A DNA stretch of 64,000 bases from MPNP01 sp965116235 (GTDB taxonomy: Bacteria; Pseudomonadota; Alphaproteobacteria; Rhodobacterales; Rhodobacteraceae): contig OZ220496.1 in assembly GCA_965116235.1 (NCBI GenBank), positions 1,984,001-2,048,000 on the forward strand, written 5' to 3'. Below, piece by piece: positions 9,794-17,502 of this stretch. Numbering within the stretch: the first letter of the stretch is position 1; every line of letters starts with the position of its first letter. The notes below the pieces were generated by a model. It was not told where the DNA came from. It was given only the letters and a program-made list of their open reading frames with translations, and did not search any database. Both the position numbers and the translations under genes were made by a program.

Positions 9794-11080
9794 ATGAAGA
9801 CGAAGAAGATGCTGATTACGCTCACTGCAGTGGTTTCAATGGCGGCACCGCCGGCTTTGGCCGATTTGGTTTTGCCTTGGCTGAGCTATCGTACGGGACC
9901 GTATTCTGCCGGGGGAATCCCGATCGCAGACGGTTTCTTTGATTTTTTCACCTTGCTGAACGAACGCGATGGTGGCATTGGCGGCGTTCCTGTTCGCGTC
10001 ATTGAGTGTGAAACGGGTTACAACACCCAAAAGGGCGTCGAATGTTACGAGTCGACCAAAGGCGAAGGCTCGCTGGTTTATGTTCCGCTGTCTACGGGTA
10101 TCACCTACCAGCTCATTCCCAAGGTTACCGTCGATCAAATTCCACTGCACACGATGGGCTACGGTCGGACCTCGGCCAAAAACGGCTCGATCTTTGAGTG
10201 GGTTTTCAACTTCCCGATCAATTACTGGGACGGTGCATCCATCGCAGTCAAGTACCTTCTTGGCCTGAATGACGGTGACTTGAGTGGCAAGAAAATTGCC
10301 CTGATCTATCATAATTCGGCCTATGGCAAGGAACCGATCCGGACGCTGGAGGAACTTTCGGCCAAGCATGGCTATGATCTGTCGTTGATACCGGTTGATC
10401 CTCCGGGGCTGGAGCAGAAATCCCAGTGGCTGGATATTCGTCGCAATCAGGTTGACTACGTATTGATGTGGGGTTGGGGAGTGCAGAACTCTGTTGCCGT
10501 CCAGGAGGCTGCGAACATTCGGTTTCCGATGGAGAACTTTATCGGAATTTGGTGGTCAGGGTCAGAAAATGATGTCACTCCAGCCGGCGAAAGAGCTCAT
10601 GGCTACAAGTCTTTGGCTTTCCATCAGACGGGGTCTGTCATGCCAATTTACGATGACCTGCAAACCTATGTATACGACAAAGGATTGGCAGCAGGGGACG
10701 GAACGAGTATCGGAACCGTCAACTACAACCGGGCACTTTACAACTCCATGTTGCTGGCCGAGGCCATCAAGACGGCTCAAGCGATTCATGGCGTCGGTGA
10801 CATCACGCCGATCATGATGCGCGATGGCATGGAAAATCTGGTCATGACTGAAGAGGTTATGGCCGCCTGGGGAATGCCAAGGTTTGCGCCGACCTTTGAG
10901 GTATCATGCACCAATCATGGTGGCAATGGCGTAGGCATGGTACAGCAGTGGGATGCAATCAACCAGCAATGGCACATTATTTCCGACCTGATCGTGTCTG
11001 ACCAAGAGGTAATCGCCCCGCTGATCGAGGCTGACTCGGCCGCTTATGCAGCCGAGAACAACCTTTCATCGCGTTGCTGA
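9794..11080 (+). CDS. HAAT ABC transporter periplasmic substrate-binding protein
   Basis: Periplasmic binding protein (Peripla_BP_6 type) of 428 aa that hands the ligand to the LivH/LivM pair. It has a clean Sec signal peptide: a lysine-rich n-region (MKTKK), a hydrophobic core and an ALA cleavage site near residue 23. The start is decided by a near-perfect Shine-Dalgarno sequence, AAAGGAGGAA, at 9781-9790. The in-frame ATG at 9752 would bury the signal peptide. The gene sits between livM and livF and its ribosome site is much the strongest in the cluster. That fits the need for excess binding protein. Confidence 0.92.
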   Translation: MKTKKMLITLTAVVSMAAPPALADLVLPWLSYRTGPYSAGGIPIADGFFDFFTLLNERDGGIGGVPVRVIECETGYNTQKGVECYESTKGEGSLVYVPLSTGITYQLIPKVTVDQIPLHTMGYGRTSAKNGSIFEWVFNFPINYWDGASIAVKYLLGLNDGDLSGKKIALIYHNSAYGKEPIRTLEELSAKHGYDLSLIPVDPPGLEQKSQWLDIRRNQVDYVLMWGWGVQNSVAVQEAANIRFPMENFIGIWWSGSENDVTPAGERAHGYKSLAFHQTGSVMPIYDDLQTYVYDKGLAAGDGTSIGTVNYNRALYNSMLLAEAIKTAQAIHGVGDITPIMMRDGMENLVMTEEVMAAWGMPRFAPTFEVSCTNHGGNGVGMVQQWDAINQQWHIISDLIVSDQEVIAPLIEADSAAYAAENNLSSRC

Positions 11081-11142
11081 TCAACAGTTCGAGGAGCTTG
11101 GGTTCTTGTGACCTGCGCTCCTCCTTGTGACCTGCTTCTAGC

Positions 11143-11964
11143 ATGAACGCGTCGGACAATCCCATCGACCTTTTGACGGTCAACAACATTGAGGTCATCT
11201 ACAACCGGGTAATCTTGGTCCTGAAAGGCGTAAGCCTAAGGGTAGCCAAGGGGGAAATTACATCTCTCATGGGTGGCAATGGAGCTGGCAAGACAACAAC
11301 GCTCAAGGCCATATCAAACCTGCTGGGCTCGGAGCGGGGCGAGGTGACGAGAGGAAGCATCACATATGATGGCAAAACCGTTCAGGACCTAAACCCCTCA
11401 GACCTTGTCAGGATGGGGGTTATTCAGGTGATGGAAGGCCGACATTGCTTTGAGCATCTGACGATTGAAGAAAATCTCATGACCGGTGCCTTTACAAGAC
11501 GTGATGGCACGAAGCCGGTCAGGCAGGATTTGGAGCTGGTCTATGAATACTTTCCCCGGCTGAAGGAACGACGAAGGTCGCAAGCCGGCTATACGTCCGG
11601 CGGCGAGCAGCAAATGTGCGCCATCGGAAGGGCACTCATGTCTCGCCCTCAGATGATTCTGCTGGATGAACCATCCATGGGGCTGGCACCCCAGCTTGTC
11701 GAGGAAATTTTTGAAATAGTCAAAAACCTCAATCAGAAGGAAAAGGTCAGCTTTTTGATTGCCGAGCAAAACACGAACATGGCTCTCAAATATTCGAGTT
11801 ATGGATACATTCTGGAATCCGGGCGCATCGTCATGGATGGCAAATCCAGTGTCTTGCGGGAAAACCCGGACATCAAGGAATTTTATCTTGGCATGACCGA
11901 AACCGGACGCAAGTCGTTTCGGGATACGCGCAGTTATCGAAGACGCAAGCGGTGGCTGAGCTAA
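11143..11964 (+). CDS. livF: HAAT ABC transporter ATP-binding protein (LivF type)
   Basis: Second ATPase of the importer, 273 aa. The Walker A motif is GGNGAGKTT, the signature is SGGEQQMCAIGRAL and the Walker B motif is ILLDEPSMGLAP, the LivF form. A C-terminal extension of about 35 residues rich in arginine (TRSYRRRKRW) goes beyond the usual LivF end. The last 13 bases overlap the following small gene. It completes the LivG/H/M/F plus binding-protein set, so the importer can be encoded entirely here. Confidence 0.92.
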   Translation: MNASDNPIDLLTVNNIEVIYNRVILVLKGVSLRVAKGEITSLMGGNGAGKTTTLKAISNLLGSERGEVTRGSITYDGKTVQDLNPSDLVRMGVIQVMEGRHCFEHLTIEENLMTGAFTRRDGTKPVRQDLELVYEYFPRLKERRRSQAGYTSGGEQQMCAIGRALMSRPQMILLDEPSMGLAPQLVEEIFEIVKNLNQKEKVSFLIAEQNTNMALKYSSYGYILESGRIVMDGKSSVLRENPDIKEFYLGMTETGRKSFRDTRSYRRRKRWLS

Positions 11965-12266
11965 AAGCCGTTAAACGGGTCGTCTGTCGAACGCCCACAC
12001 CCGACAAGAAGGGTGTGACTCGGATTCCAAAATGGAAGTTTGATTGCATAAGGCAGGCCATCATCGACATTGTGTCGCAGAACCCGATTTACTTTGCGGA
12101 ACTGACTGCGGCTGTCCAGGAAAGGCTTGAGTCACATGAGCTGAAAGATATGGGTTCGCTGGGTTGGCACGTTGTTTCGGTCAAGCTTGAAATGGAAGTC
12201 AGGGGAGAGATTCAAAGATTGCCGACAAAAGGCAAGCAGGTATTGGGTTTAGGAAAGATTCAGTGA
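11952..12266 (+). CDS. Small DUF6958-like protein
   Basis: Soluble protein of about 104 aa starting at GTG 11952. It overlaps livF by 13 bases and the next ligase gene by four. The pattern of a Y/F-rich helix, an IVSQNPIYFAELTAAV segment, then LGWHVVSVKLEMEVRGEI resembles the DUF6958 family, which looks like a winged-helix-like fold. The overlaps on both sides indicate that it is translated with the transporter and ligase. It might be a regulator or an accessory factor; its function is unknown to me. Confidence 0.65.
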   Translation: MAELKAVKRVVCRTPTPDKKGVTRIPKWKFDCIRQAIIDIVSQNPIYFAELTAAVQERLESHELKDMGSLGWHVVSVKLEMEVRGEIQRLPTKGKQVLGLGKIQ

Positions 12267-13483
12267 ACTATTTTGATACGAAGGAAATCCGCTCCATGGA
12301 CGAGCGAGTGGCATCCAACAATGCCTTGCTGACGCAAGTGCTGAGTCATGCCGTGATCGATTCTCCGGCTTATAAACGGTCCTTTGAAGGCGTTGTAAGC
12401 ACTGTCAAAACGATTGAAGACCTGACAAGGCTTCCGGTTCTTCGGAAGTCCATGATGGCGAAACTCCAAAAGGAAAGCACCCCTTTCGGCGGGCTGGCAA
12501 CACGCGGTGTCGAAACCCATGACTACATCTTTCAATCACCTGGCCCTCTTTACGAACCCGGGAGTTTTGCCAAGGATTGGTGGGGAGTAGGCCGTTTTCT
12601 TCACGCCTGCGGAATCAACAAAAACGACATTGTTCAAAACTGCTTTTCATATCATCTCACGCCCGCTGGACATATTTTTGAAAGTGGTGCCCGAGCAGTT
12701 GGGGCCACAGTTGTTCCGGCCGGAACAGGCAATACGGAATTGCAGGTCATCGTGGCCCGTGATGTCGGCACGACTGGGTATGCCGGAACACCTGACTATC
12801 TGAAGGTCATTCTGGACAAGGCCGATTCGATGGGGATTGACCTGTCTTCGATCAAGAAAGCCGGAGTCGGCGGCGGACCGTTGTTTCCGTCCCTGCGCAA
12901 AGCCTACGAAGAGCGGGGTATCAAATGCTTGCAGAACTATGCGACAGCTGAAGTGGGCAATATTGCCTATGAGACGATTCCCGATGCCGGATTAATCATT
13001 GATGAAGACGTGATTGTCGAGATCCTTCGTCCGGGGTCGGGCACGCCCGTGGAGTTTGGTGATGTTGGCGAGGTGGTCGTGACGACCCTGAAGTTCGATT
13101 TTCCACTCGTTCGCTTCGCAACGGGAGATCTGTCGTCGTTCATCGATGGTTGCAGCGACTGCGGCCGTACCAATCTAAGATTGTCTGGCTGGAAGGGACG
13201 AGCGGATCAAACAACCAAGGTCAAAGGACTCTTCGTTCGACCGGAGCAACTGTCATCATTCATGGACAAACATCCGGAAGTGAGAAAGCTGCGGGCTGTC
13301 GTTACCAGGAAAAACGAAAAGGATGCGTTAACGATCAAACTCGAAACGACCGAAAAAAACGAATCGGCGTTCCAAGACTCCATGCGGGAGATCTTGAGGC
13401 TGGGTGTGACTATTGAGATCGTCAACATCGGGTCGTTGCCCAATGACGGTCTCGTGATCGAGGATCAAAGGAAGTTTGAATAG
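12263..13483 (+). CDS. Phenylacetate-CoA ligase-like AMP-forming ligase (PaaK family)
   Basis: ANL-superfamily ligase of 406 aa that most resembles PaaK-type aryl-CoA ligases. Visible motifs are YATAEVGNIAYET, the counterpart of the family's YGxTE segment, and FPLVRFATGDLS, the counterpart of PLIRYxTGD before the hinge. The glycine-rich N-terminal P-loop is poorly conserved (FQSPGPLYEPG), as in many PaaK-like proteins. A C-terminal domain with KVKGLFVRPEQL follows. It starts at a GTG overlapping the preceding stop by four bases. It ends the cluster that began with a different CoA ligase. The substrate is probably an aromatic or other organic acid brought in by the importer. Confidence 0.82.
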   Translation: MNYFDTKEIRSMDERVASNNALLTQVLSHAVIDSPAYKRSFEGVVSTVKTIEDLTRLPVLRKSMMAKLQKESTPFGGLATRGVETHDYIFQSPGPLYEPGSFAKDWWGVGRFLHACGINKNDIVQNCFSYHLTPAGHIFESGARAVGATVVPAGTGNTELQVIVARDVGTTGYAGTPDYLKVILDKADSMGIDLSSIKKAGVGGGPLFPSLRKAYEERGIKCLQNYATAEVGNIAYETIPDAGLIIDEDVIVEILRPGSGTPVEFGDVGEVVVTTLKFDFPLVRFATGDLSSFIDGCSDCGRTNLRLSGWKGRADQTTKVKGLFVRPEQLSSFMDKHPEVRKLRAVVTRKNEKDALTIKLETTEKNESAFQDSMREILRLGVTIEIVNIGSLPNDGLVIEDQRKFE

Positions 13484-13504
13484 CGCAATCTGAAGCAGTG
13501 CCGG

Positions 13505-13630
13505 CTAGCCCTGTCGGGCCTTGAATCTCTTTTGGTGCTTGTTGATCACATAGACTCGTCCTCTACGGCGAACCACCCGGCACTGCTGATGACGAGACTT
13601 TAACGACCTGAGCGAATTCTTTACTTTCAT
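13505..13630 (-). CDS. rpmJ: 50S ribosomal protein L36
   Basis: A 41-aa protein reads from ATG at 13630 down to a TAG at 13505. It begins MKVKNSLRSLKSRHQQCRVV and ends KRFKARQG, which is the alphaproteobacterial form of L36 without the four zinc ligands. It is a structural protein of the large ribosomal subunit. The tRNA-Val gene lies 36 bases upstream on the same strand, so the two may share a transcript. Short-ORF filters easily miss it. Confidence 0.95.
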   Translation of the reverse strand: MKVKNSLRSLKSRHQQCRVVRRRGRVYVINKHQKRFKARQG

Positions 13631-13666
13631 GTCCTCAATCCTTGATTTCATCCAGCCCATCAGAAG

Positions 13667-13741
<75 letters not shown>

Positions 13742-14318
13742 CAATCACAATTTTTCGTCCAAAATCTTGCTGGGTCTAAGGAGATATATGGAGTTCCCGG
13801 CATCATTCAATGATTGATGGAGAATAGTCAGTCATTCCCTCCAACCGCTGAATTGCCGTGCGATATTCGGTTTGGCACCCGTCGATAGCACAAATGGGAC
13901 GTCTTGGCCCGGTGACCTAGGTGTTCCGTACTTGTCAGAAGCAGAAAATCATGGGAACAGTGTCGTAGGCTGGCTGTCAGGCTCCTTTGTCCAGAGCAAG
14001 CCGCGGTCATGAGACTGCCGGCGAAAGGTAAGTGTCACGGTCTCAAGACATGTTGGACAACTGGTATACGGTTTACATTATGGAAGAAGAAAAACATGAA
14101 ATGCCGGCCTCGATTCATTCCCCCCGAAACTCGAATAAAGCTGAGCTTGCCCTCAAACACACGGAACTCAAAAATGGGGTAGCCTTTCAGTTTGAATTTT
14201 CCTCGGCAAGGCTCTTGAGGTCTGTGTTCATTGACACTGACTGGTCGGTCACCTCATCGCCGCTGGGCCGTCATTCCCACGCCCCTGAAACGAATGGCAT
14301 TCATCACGTGACAGTCTG
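13742..14318. other. Intergenic stretch without a clear gene
   Basis: Only short frames with no recognisable product are found here. The right end borders the decayed autotransporter remnant and may include more of its eroded sequence. I see no tRNA and no obvious terminator. Confidence 0.4.
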
Positions 14319-14965
14319 ATGCTCTGGGTGTGAACCGGCATTGGCGGCAGGGCAGGGCAACGGTTGCGATGGCTGGTACGATGGAGGCGAGTGGGACGGG
14401 GCTGGGTCTCTCCTTGATCTGGACGGACGCCGATGGCTCTTATAGGCCGGCCTGTTGAGTGCACATACTTCTTTGACATTGTAGTGATGTCCCGCGACGA
14501 GGGTGTAGGCACGATCATCTCCACGGATGGAGGCAGCGGTCTGGTGACCGGGACTGAAATGGGTCAGCAGATGAGTTGGGCAGAAATGATTGTGACTCCG
14601 CTTGTGGGGCTCTAGTGGTCGTTGGTGCAGATATGGATGCCTTTGATGAACCGGCGAGGATTGGGGGTACGAGCCGGATTGCTCCGGAGAAGTCAGAGAG
14701 GGTTTTGGGTCGTGTGGGTGTTGTAGCTGAGATGGGTCCGGCGGACACGGACACGCGGCTGTATGCATCTGTGGTGGAGCACGAGTTCTTACCCACGCAT
14801 AAGGTGCCAGCTCCCGGTTCCATGCTTGAGACCAAAGCGGAATCAACTTGGGTTCGTGCGGGTGTTAAGGGTTCGGTGCCATTGGGTGGTGACGACATGT
14901 TGATGCTGGCGGGCAGTGGCAACACGGACTTTGGAGGCGGTGTGGCTTTGACTTTTCGCTTCTAG
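14319..14965 (+). pseudogene. Decayed autotransporter beta-barrel remnant
   Basis: This DNA is clearly related to the 3' ends of the autotransporter genes at 28.6 and 38.7 kb, with the frame broken several times. Recognisable pieces include the counterpart of the barrel strand region near 14330-14450, the MSWADMTVTPRGG region near 14570, broken by a TAG at about 14612, and the last 115 codons (VGADMDAFDEP to GGVALTFRF) still readable in one frame at 14615-14965. No passenger or signal region remains. Compared with AT2, the final strand lacks the eight residues around DAFYAT, an in-frame loss of 24 bases between two GGCGGGC copies. It keeps a hairpin after the stop like that of AT2. Confidence 0.85.
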
Positions 14966-14969
14966 ACTG

Positions 14970-15021
14970 ACGGCCGCCGGGAGAGTGTCATCGGCTGACA
15001 TCGGTCCATTCCGGCGGTCGT
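14970..15021 (+). terminator. Hairpin after the autotransporter remnant
   Basis: ACGGCCGCCGG at 14970-14980 pairs with CCGGCGGTCGT at 15011-15021, 11 bp with one G-U pair. The hairpin after AT2 sits at the same distance from its stop but has a different stem sequence that still pairs, so the fold appears conserved. There is no long T run. Confidence 0.45.
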
Positions 15022-15365
15022 ATCATTCGACCCGGCAAAGGCATTCTGTCCCGGGAGTTGCTTGTTCTGTCCACCGATTCATGGATTGACAATGACGACC
15101 TGTCAATGACAGATGCCGAGGACAATACATTCGATCGTGGTGCTGTTGTATCATTCACGCTTGACAAGCAAGAATGTACATTATGTATGAGGCAACGATC
15201 TCGACCTGGATATCAGGTTGTACTGCCCAATCAGATCAAGGACATGACCGCCTTTGTGCACGAAGGTTTGAGATTTCAGGCGCATGTGTGCAAGACGGTT
15301 CCGATTTCAATCTGGCTTCCCGGCCCGGCCTGCCAAAGGGTCAAATCATCAGGCCGGAGGGGTGT
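15022..15365. other. Intergenic stretch, nothing recognised
   Basis: The short open frames here have no recognisable product. It separates the autotransporter remnant from the 3' end of dinB. Confidence 0.4.
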
Positions 15366-16619
15366 CTATTTCCATTCCCGCCCCTTGATCAGAGCCTTGT
15401 GCCCAAATTTTTTCCTGATTTCGTCTCCAACCAGTTCGGCTCTGATTTCCATGGCTTCATCGGGGTCGAATAATACCTCATGATGGTCAGCCTTCTCAAT
15501 GTCCATTAGGTCCTTTAGTCCAATTCCCAGAAGGCGAAAGGGTCCTCTATCGACCATCTGTTCAAGCATCTTGTAAATGGTTGGAAACATCTGGCTGGAG
15601 AGATTGGTTGGAATTTTGAAGGTCGTTTGGCGGGAGAGAAGCTTATGGTTGGCTTGCTTCAATTTGAGAACGACGGTTTTGCCAACATAGTTTCGTTCCT
15701 TCGCCCGGTCGGAGACTTTTACCGTCAATCGCCAGGCATGTCCCTCCAACCGGTCCAAGTTACCAATATCTTGCATGAAGGTTCTCTCGTTGGAAATGCT
15801 GCGGATGGTTCGGGTCGCCTTGGTGCGTCTGTAATCGATTCCCCTCGCCAGATGCCATAGCCGTGTGCCGTATGAACCAAACAGGTCTTCCAGCCGATTC
15901 AAATCCGCGTCTTTAATATCGGCAAGAGCGTAATAGCCCCTTTGATTAAGCTTGTTCTGGAAAGATTTGCCGACTCCTGGAATGACGGAAAGCGGCAAGG
16001 TGGGGAGATAAGTCTCAATTTCAGGATTGCCGAAAACGGCGAATCCCTTGGGCTTGTTGAGATTCGAAGCGATTTTGGCCAGGAAGCGATTGTAGGACAG
16101 GCCGACCGAACAGGTTAGTCCCAACTCGGCTTCAACCCTTTTTGTCAATCCAACCAGCAGACGGGCTGGAGATTTATTATGCGTTTCATAGGTTCCGGTG
16201 AAATCAAGATAGGCCTCGTCGACAGATACGAAATTGACGAAGGGCGTGATCTCTTCCATGTAGGCCTTGATTTGTTGCGATAATGGGGCATAGGCTCCCA
16301 TTCGTGGCTTGACGATGACGGCATCAGGGCACAGTTGAAGAGCCTTGAACATTGGCATGGCGGACTTCACTCCCTTGATTCGTGCAATATAACAGGCCGT
16401 CGATACCACGCCTCGCTGACCGAAACCGACGATTACGGGTTTATTCTCCAGCTCGGGGTTCAGCTTTTTTTCAACCGAGGCAAAAAAGGCATCGCAATCG
16501 ACATGCGCGATCATGAACCGATGGAGTTCAGGGTGCGACACGATCAGTGGTGATCGGCACTTGGGGCAGTTGATGCCAGCATTGAACTCAAACTCGCAGG
16601 AACGGCACAATGAAGGCAT
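15366..16619 (-). CDS. dinB: DNA polymerase IV (Y family) with N-terminal zinc ribbon
   Basis: Error-prone translesion polymerase of 417 aa. Palm motifs are visible: IAHVDCDAFFASVE, with the first catalytic Asp, and VSVDEAYLDFTG, with the second acidic pair. The steric-gate/fingers region VVSTACYIARIKGV and the thumb HhH LSVIPGVGKSF are also present. An N-terminal extension carries four cysteines, C5, C8, C18 and C21, as a likely zinc ribbon, a feature of alphaproteobacterial DinB proteins. The C-terminus lacks a strong canonical beta-clamp pentapeptide. pyrF lies 15 bases upstream on the same strand, so the two may be co-transcribed. Confidence 0.94.
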   Translation of the reverse strand: MPSLCRSCEFEFNAGINCPKCRSPLIVSHPELHRFMIAHVDCDAFFASVEKKLNPELENKPVIVGFGQRGVVSTACYIARIKGVKSAMPMFKALQLCPDAVIVKPRMGAYAPLSQQIKAYMEEITPFVNFVSVDEAYLDFTGTYETHNKSPARLLVGLTKRVEAELGLTCSVGLSYNRFLAKIASNLNKPKGFAVFGNPEIETYLPTLPLSVIPGVGKSFQNKLNQRGYYALADIKDADLNRLEDLFGSYGTRLWHLARGIDYRRTKATRTIRSISNERTFMQDIGNLDRLEGHAWRLTVKVSDRAKERNYVGKTVVLKLKQANHKLLSRQTTFKIPTNLSSQMFPTIYKMLEQMVDRGPFRLLGIGLKDLMDIEKADHHEVLFDPDEAMEIRAELVGDEIRKKFGHKALIKGREWK

Positions 16620-16634
16620 TTGTGTTTGTAGATT

Positions 16635-17333
16635 CTAGGGTGAGATCGACCCAACAATGTTTTTTACTGCTTGAATCGGATTGGATGATGATGTAATGGC
16701 CCGGCCGATGACCAGATAGTCGGCTCCAGACTTTATCGCTTGCGCCGGCGTGGCCGCACGTTTCTGATCGTCTGTGGATGTCCCCTGCGGGCGGATTCCA
16801 GGTGTCACGATCAACTTTTCCTGAGCCGCGCTTGATGCTCGAATTTTGGCAACTTCCCAAGGCGAGGCAATAACTCCATCGGCTCCGGCTGCGAGAGCGT
16901 TTTTGGCTCTTTGCAAGACGATGTCATCCAAATTTCCGGGAGAATAAAGGGACTTGTCGAGATCGTTTCGGTCCATTGATGTCAGAACGGTTACAGCAAG
17001 AATTTTTGTTGAGGAATCTCCTCTTCCCCGCACCGCAGCTTCAACGATGTGCGGGTCTCCATGGACTGTAAGAAAGTTTACTTCCAGCGAAGCCAGGCTC
17101 TTGACAGCATCACAGACGGTATTGCCGATATCAAAGAGTTTGAGGTCCAGGAAGACCTTTTTGTTCCATTTCTTTTTCAGGTCGCGACAAAATTCCATGC
17201 CCCCGTCAGCCAGCATCGACATTCCAACTTTATAGAACCCTATGGCATCCCCAAGCTGTTCAACGAGGGCAGTGCCGTCTTCAGGTCTGCTGAAATCCAG
17301 GGCGACAATAATACGGTGATTCATCGGTCTCAA
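16635..17333 (-). CDS. pyrF: Orotidine 5'-phosphate decarboxylase
   Basis: Last step of UMP synthesis, OMP to UMP plus CO2. The TIM-barrel protein of 232 aa has VALDFSRPE at the first strand, FLDLKLFDIGNTV with the catalytic DxKxxD element, TVHG, VTPGIRP and DYLVIGRAIT for the phosphate loop. MNHRIIVALD at 17324 is an alternative start nine bases downstream. Apart from the pyrB region at 53-55 kb no other pyrimidine genes are near. Confidence 0.95.
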   Translation of the reverse strand: MRPMNHRIIVALDFSRPEDGTALVEQLGDAIGFYKVGMSMLADGGMEFCRDLKKKWNKKVFLDLKLFDIGNTVCDAVKSLASLEVNFLTVHGDPHIVEAAVRGRGDSSTKILAVTVLTSMDRNDLDKSLYSPGNLDDIVLQRAKNALAAGADGVIASPWEVAKIRASSAAQEKLIVTPGIRPQGTSTDDQKRAATPAQAIKSGADYLVIGRAITSSSNPIQAVKNIVGSISP

Positions 17334-17416
17334 GTCGGAAGCAAATCAAACAGATGCACTATAGCAAATTGCGGCCGCTTCATCCGGGAAAAGGGTTTGA
17401 AACGGCCAGAGAAATA

Positions 17417-17443
17417 CTTGAAATTGTCCGATATCCGCCCTAC
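17417..17443 (+). promoter_or_regulatory. Candidate heat-shock (sigma-32) promoter of clpB
   Basis: CTTGAA at 17417-17422 matches the sigma-32 -35 element. After 13 bases comes CGCCCTAC, a partial match to the CCCCAT-type -10 element. It lies about 60-85 bases upstream of the clpB start, as expected for a heat-shock gene. The -10 match is imperfect. Confidence 0.35.
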
Positions 17444-17502
17444 GTGCAAGTCACCCTGCGACTACCCCACATAAACGAAATTTTGAGATCCGAGGTGATA
17501 TC

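Noticed and set aside
15058..15483. A 141-aa plus-strand frame after the autotransporter remnant
   Set aside because: It runs into the 3' end of dinB on the other strand and has no recognisable features.
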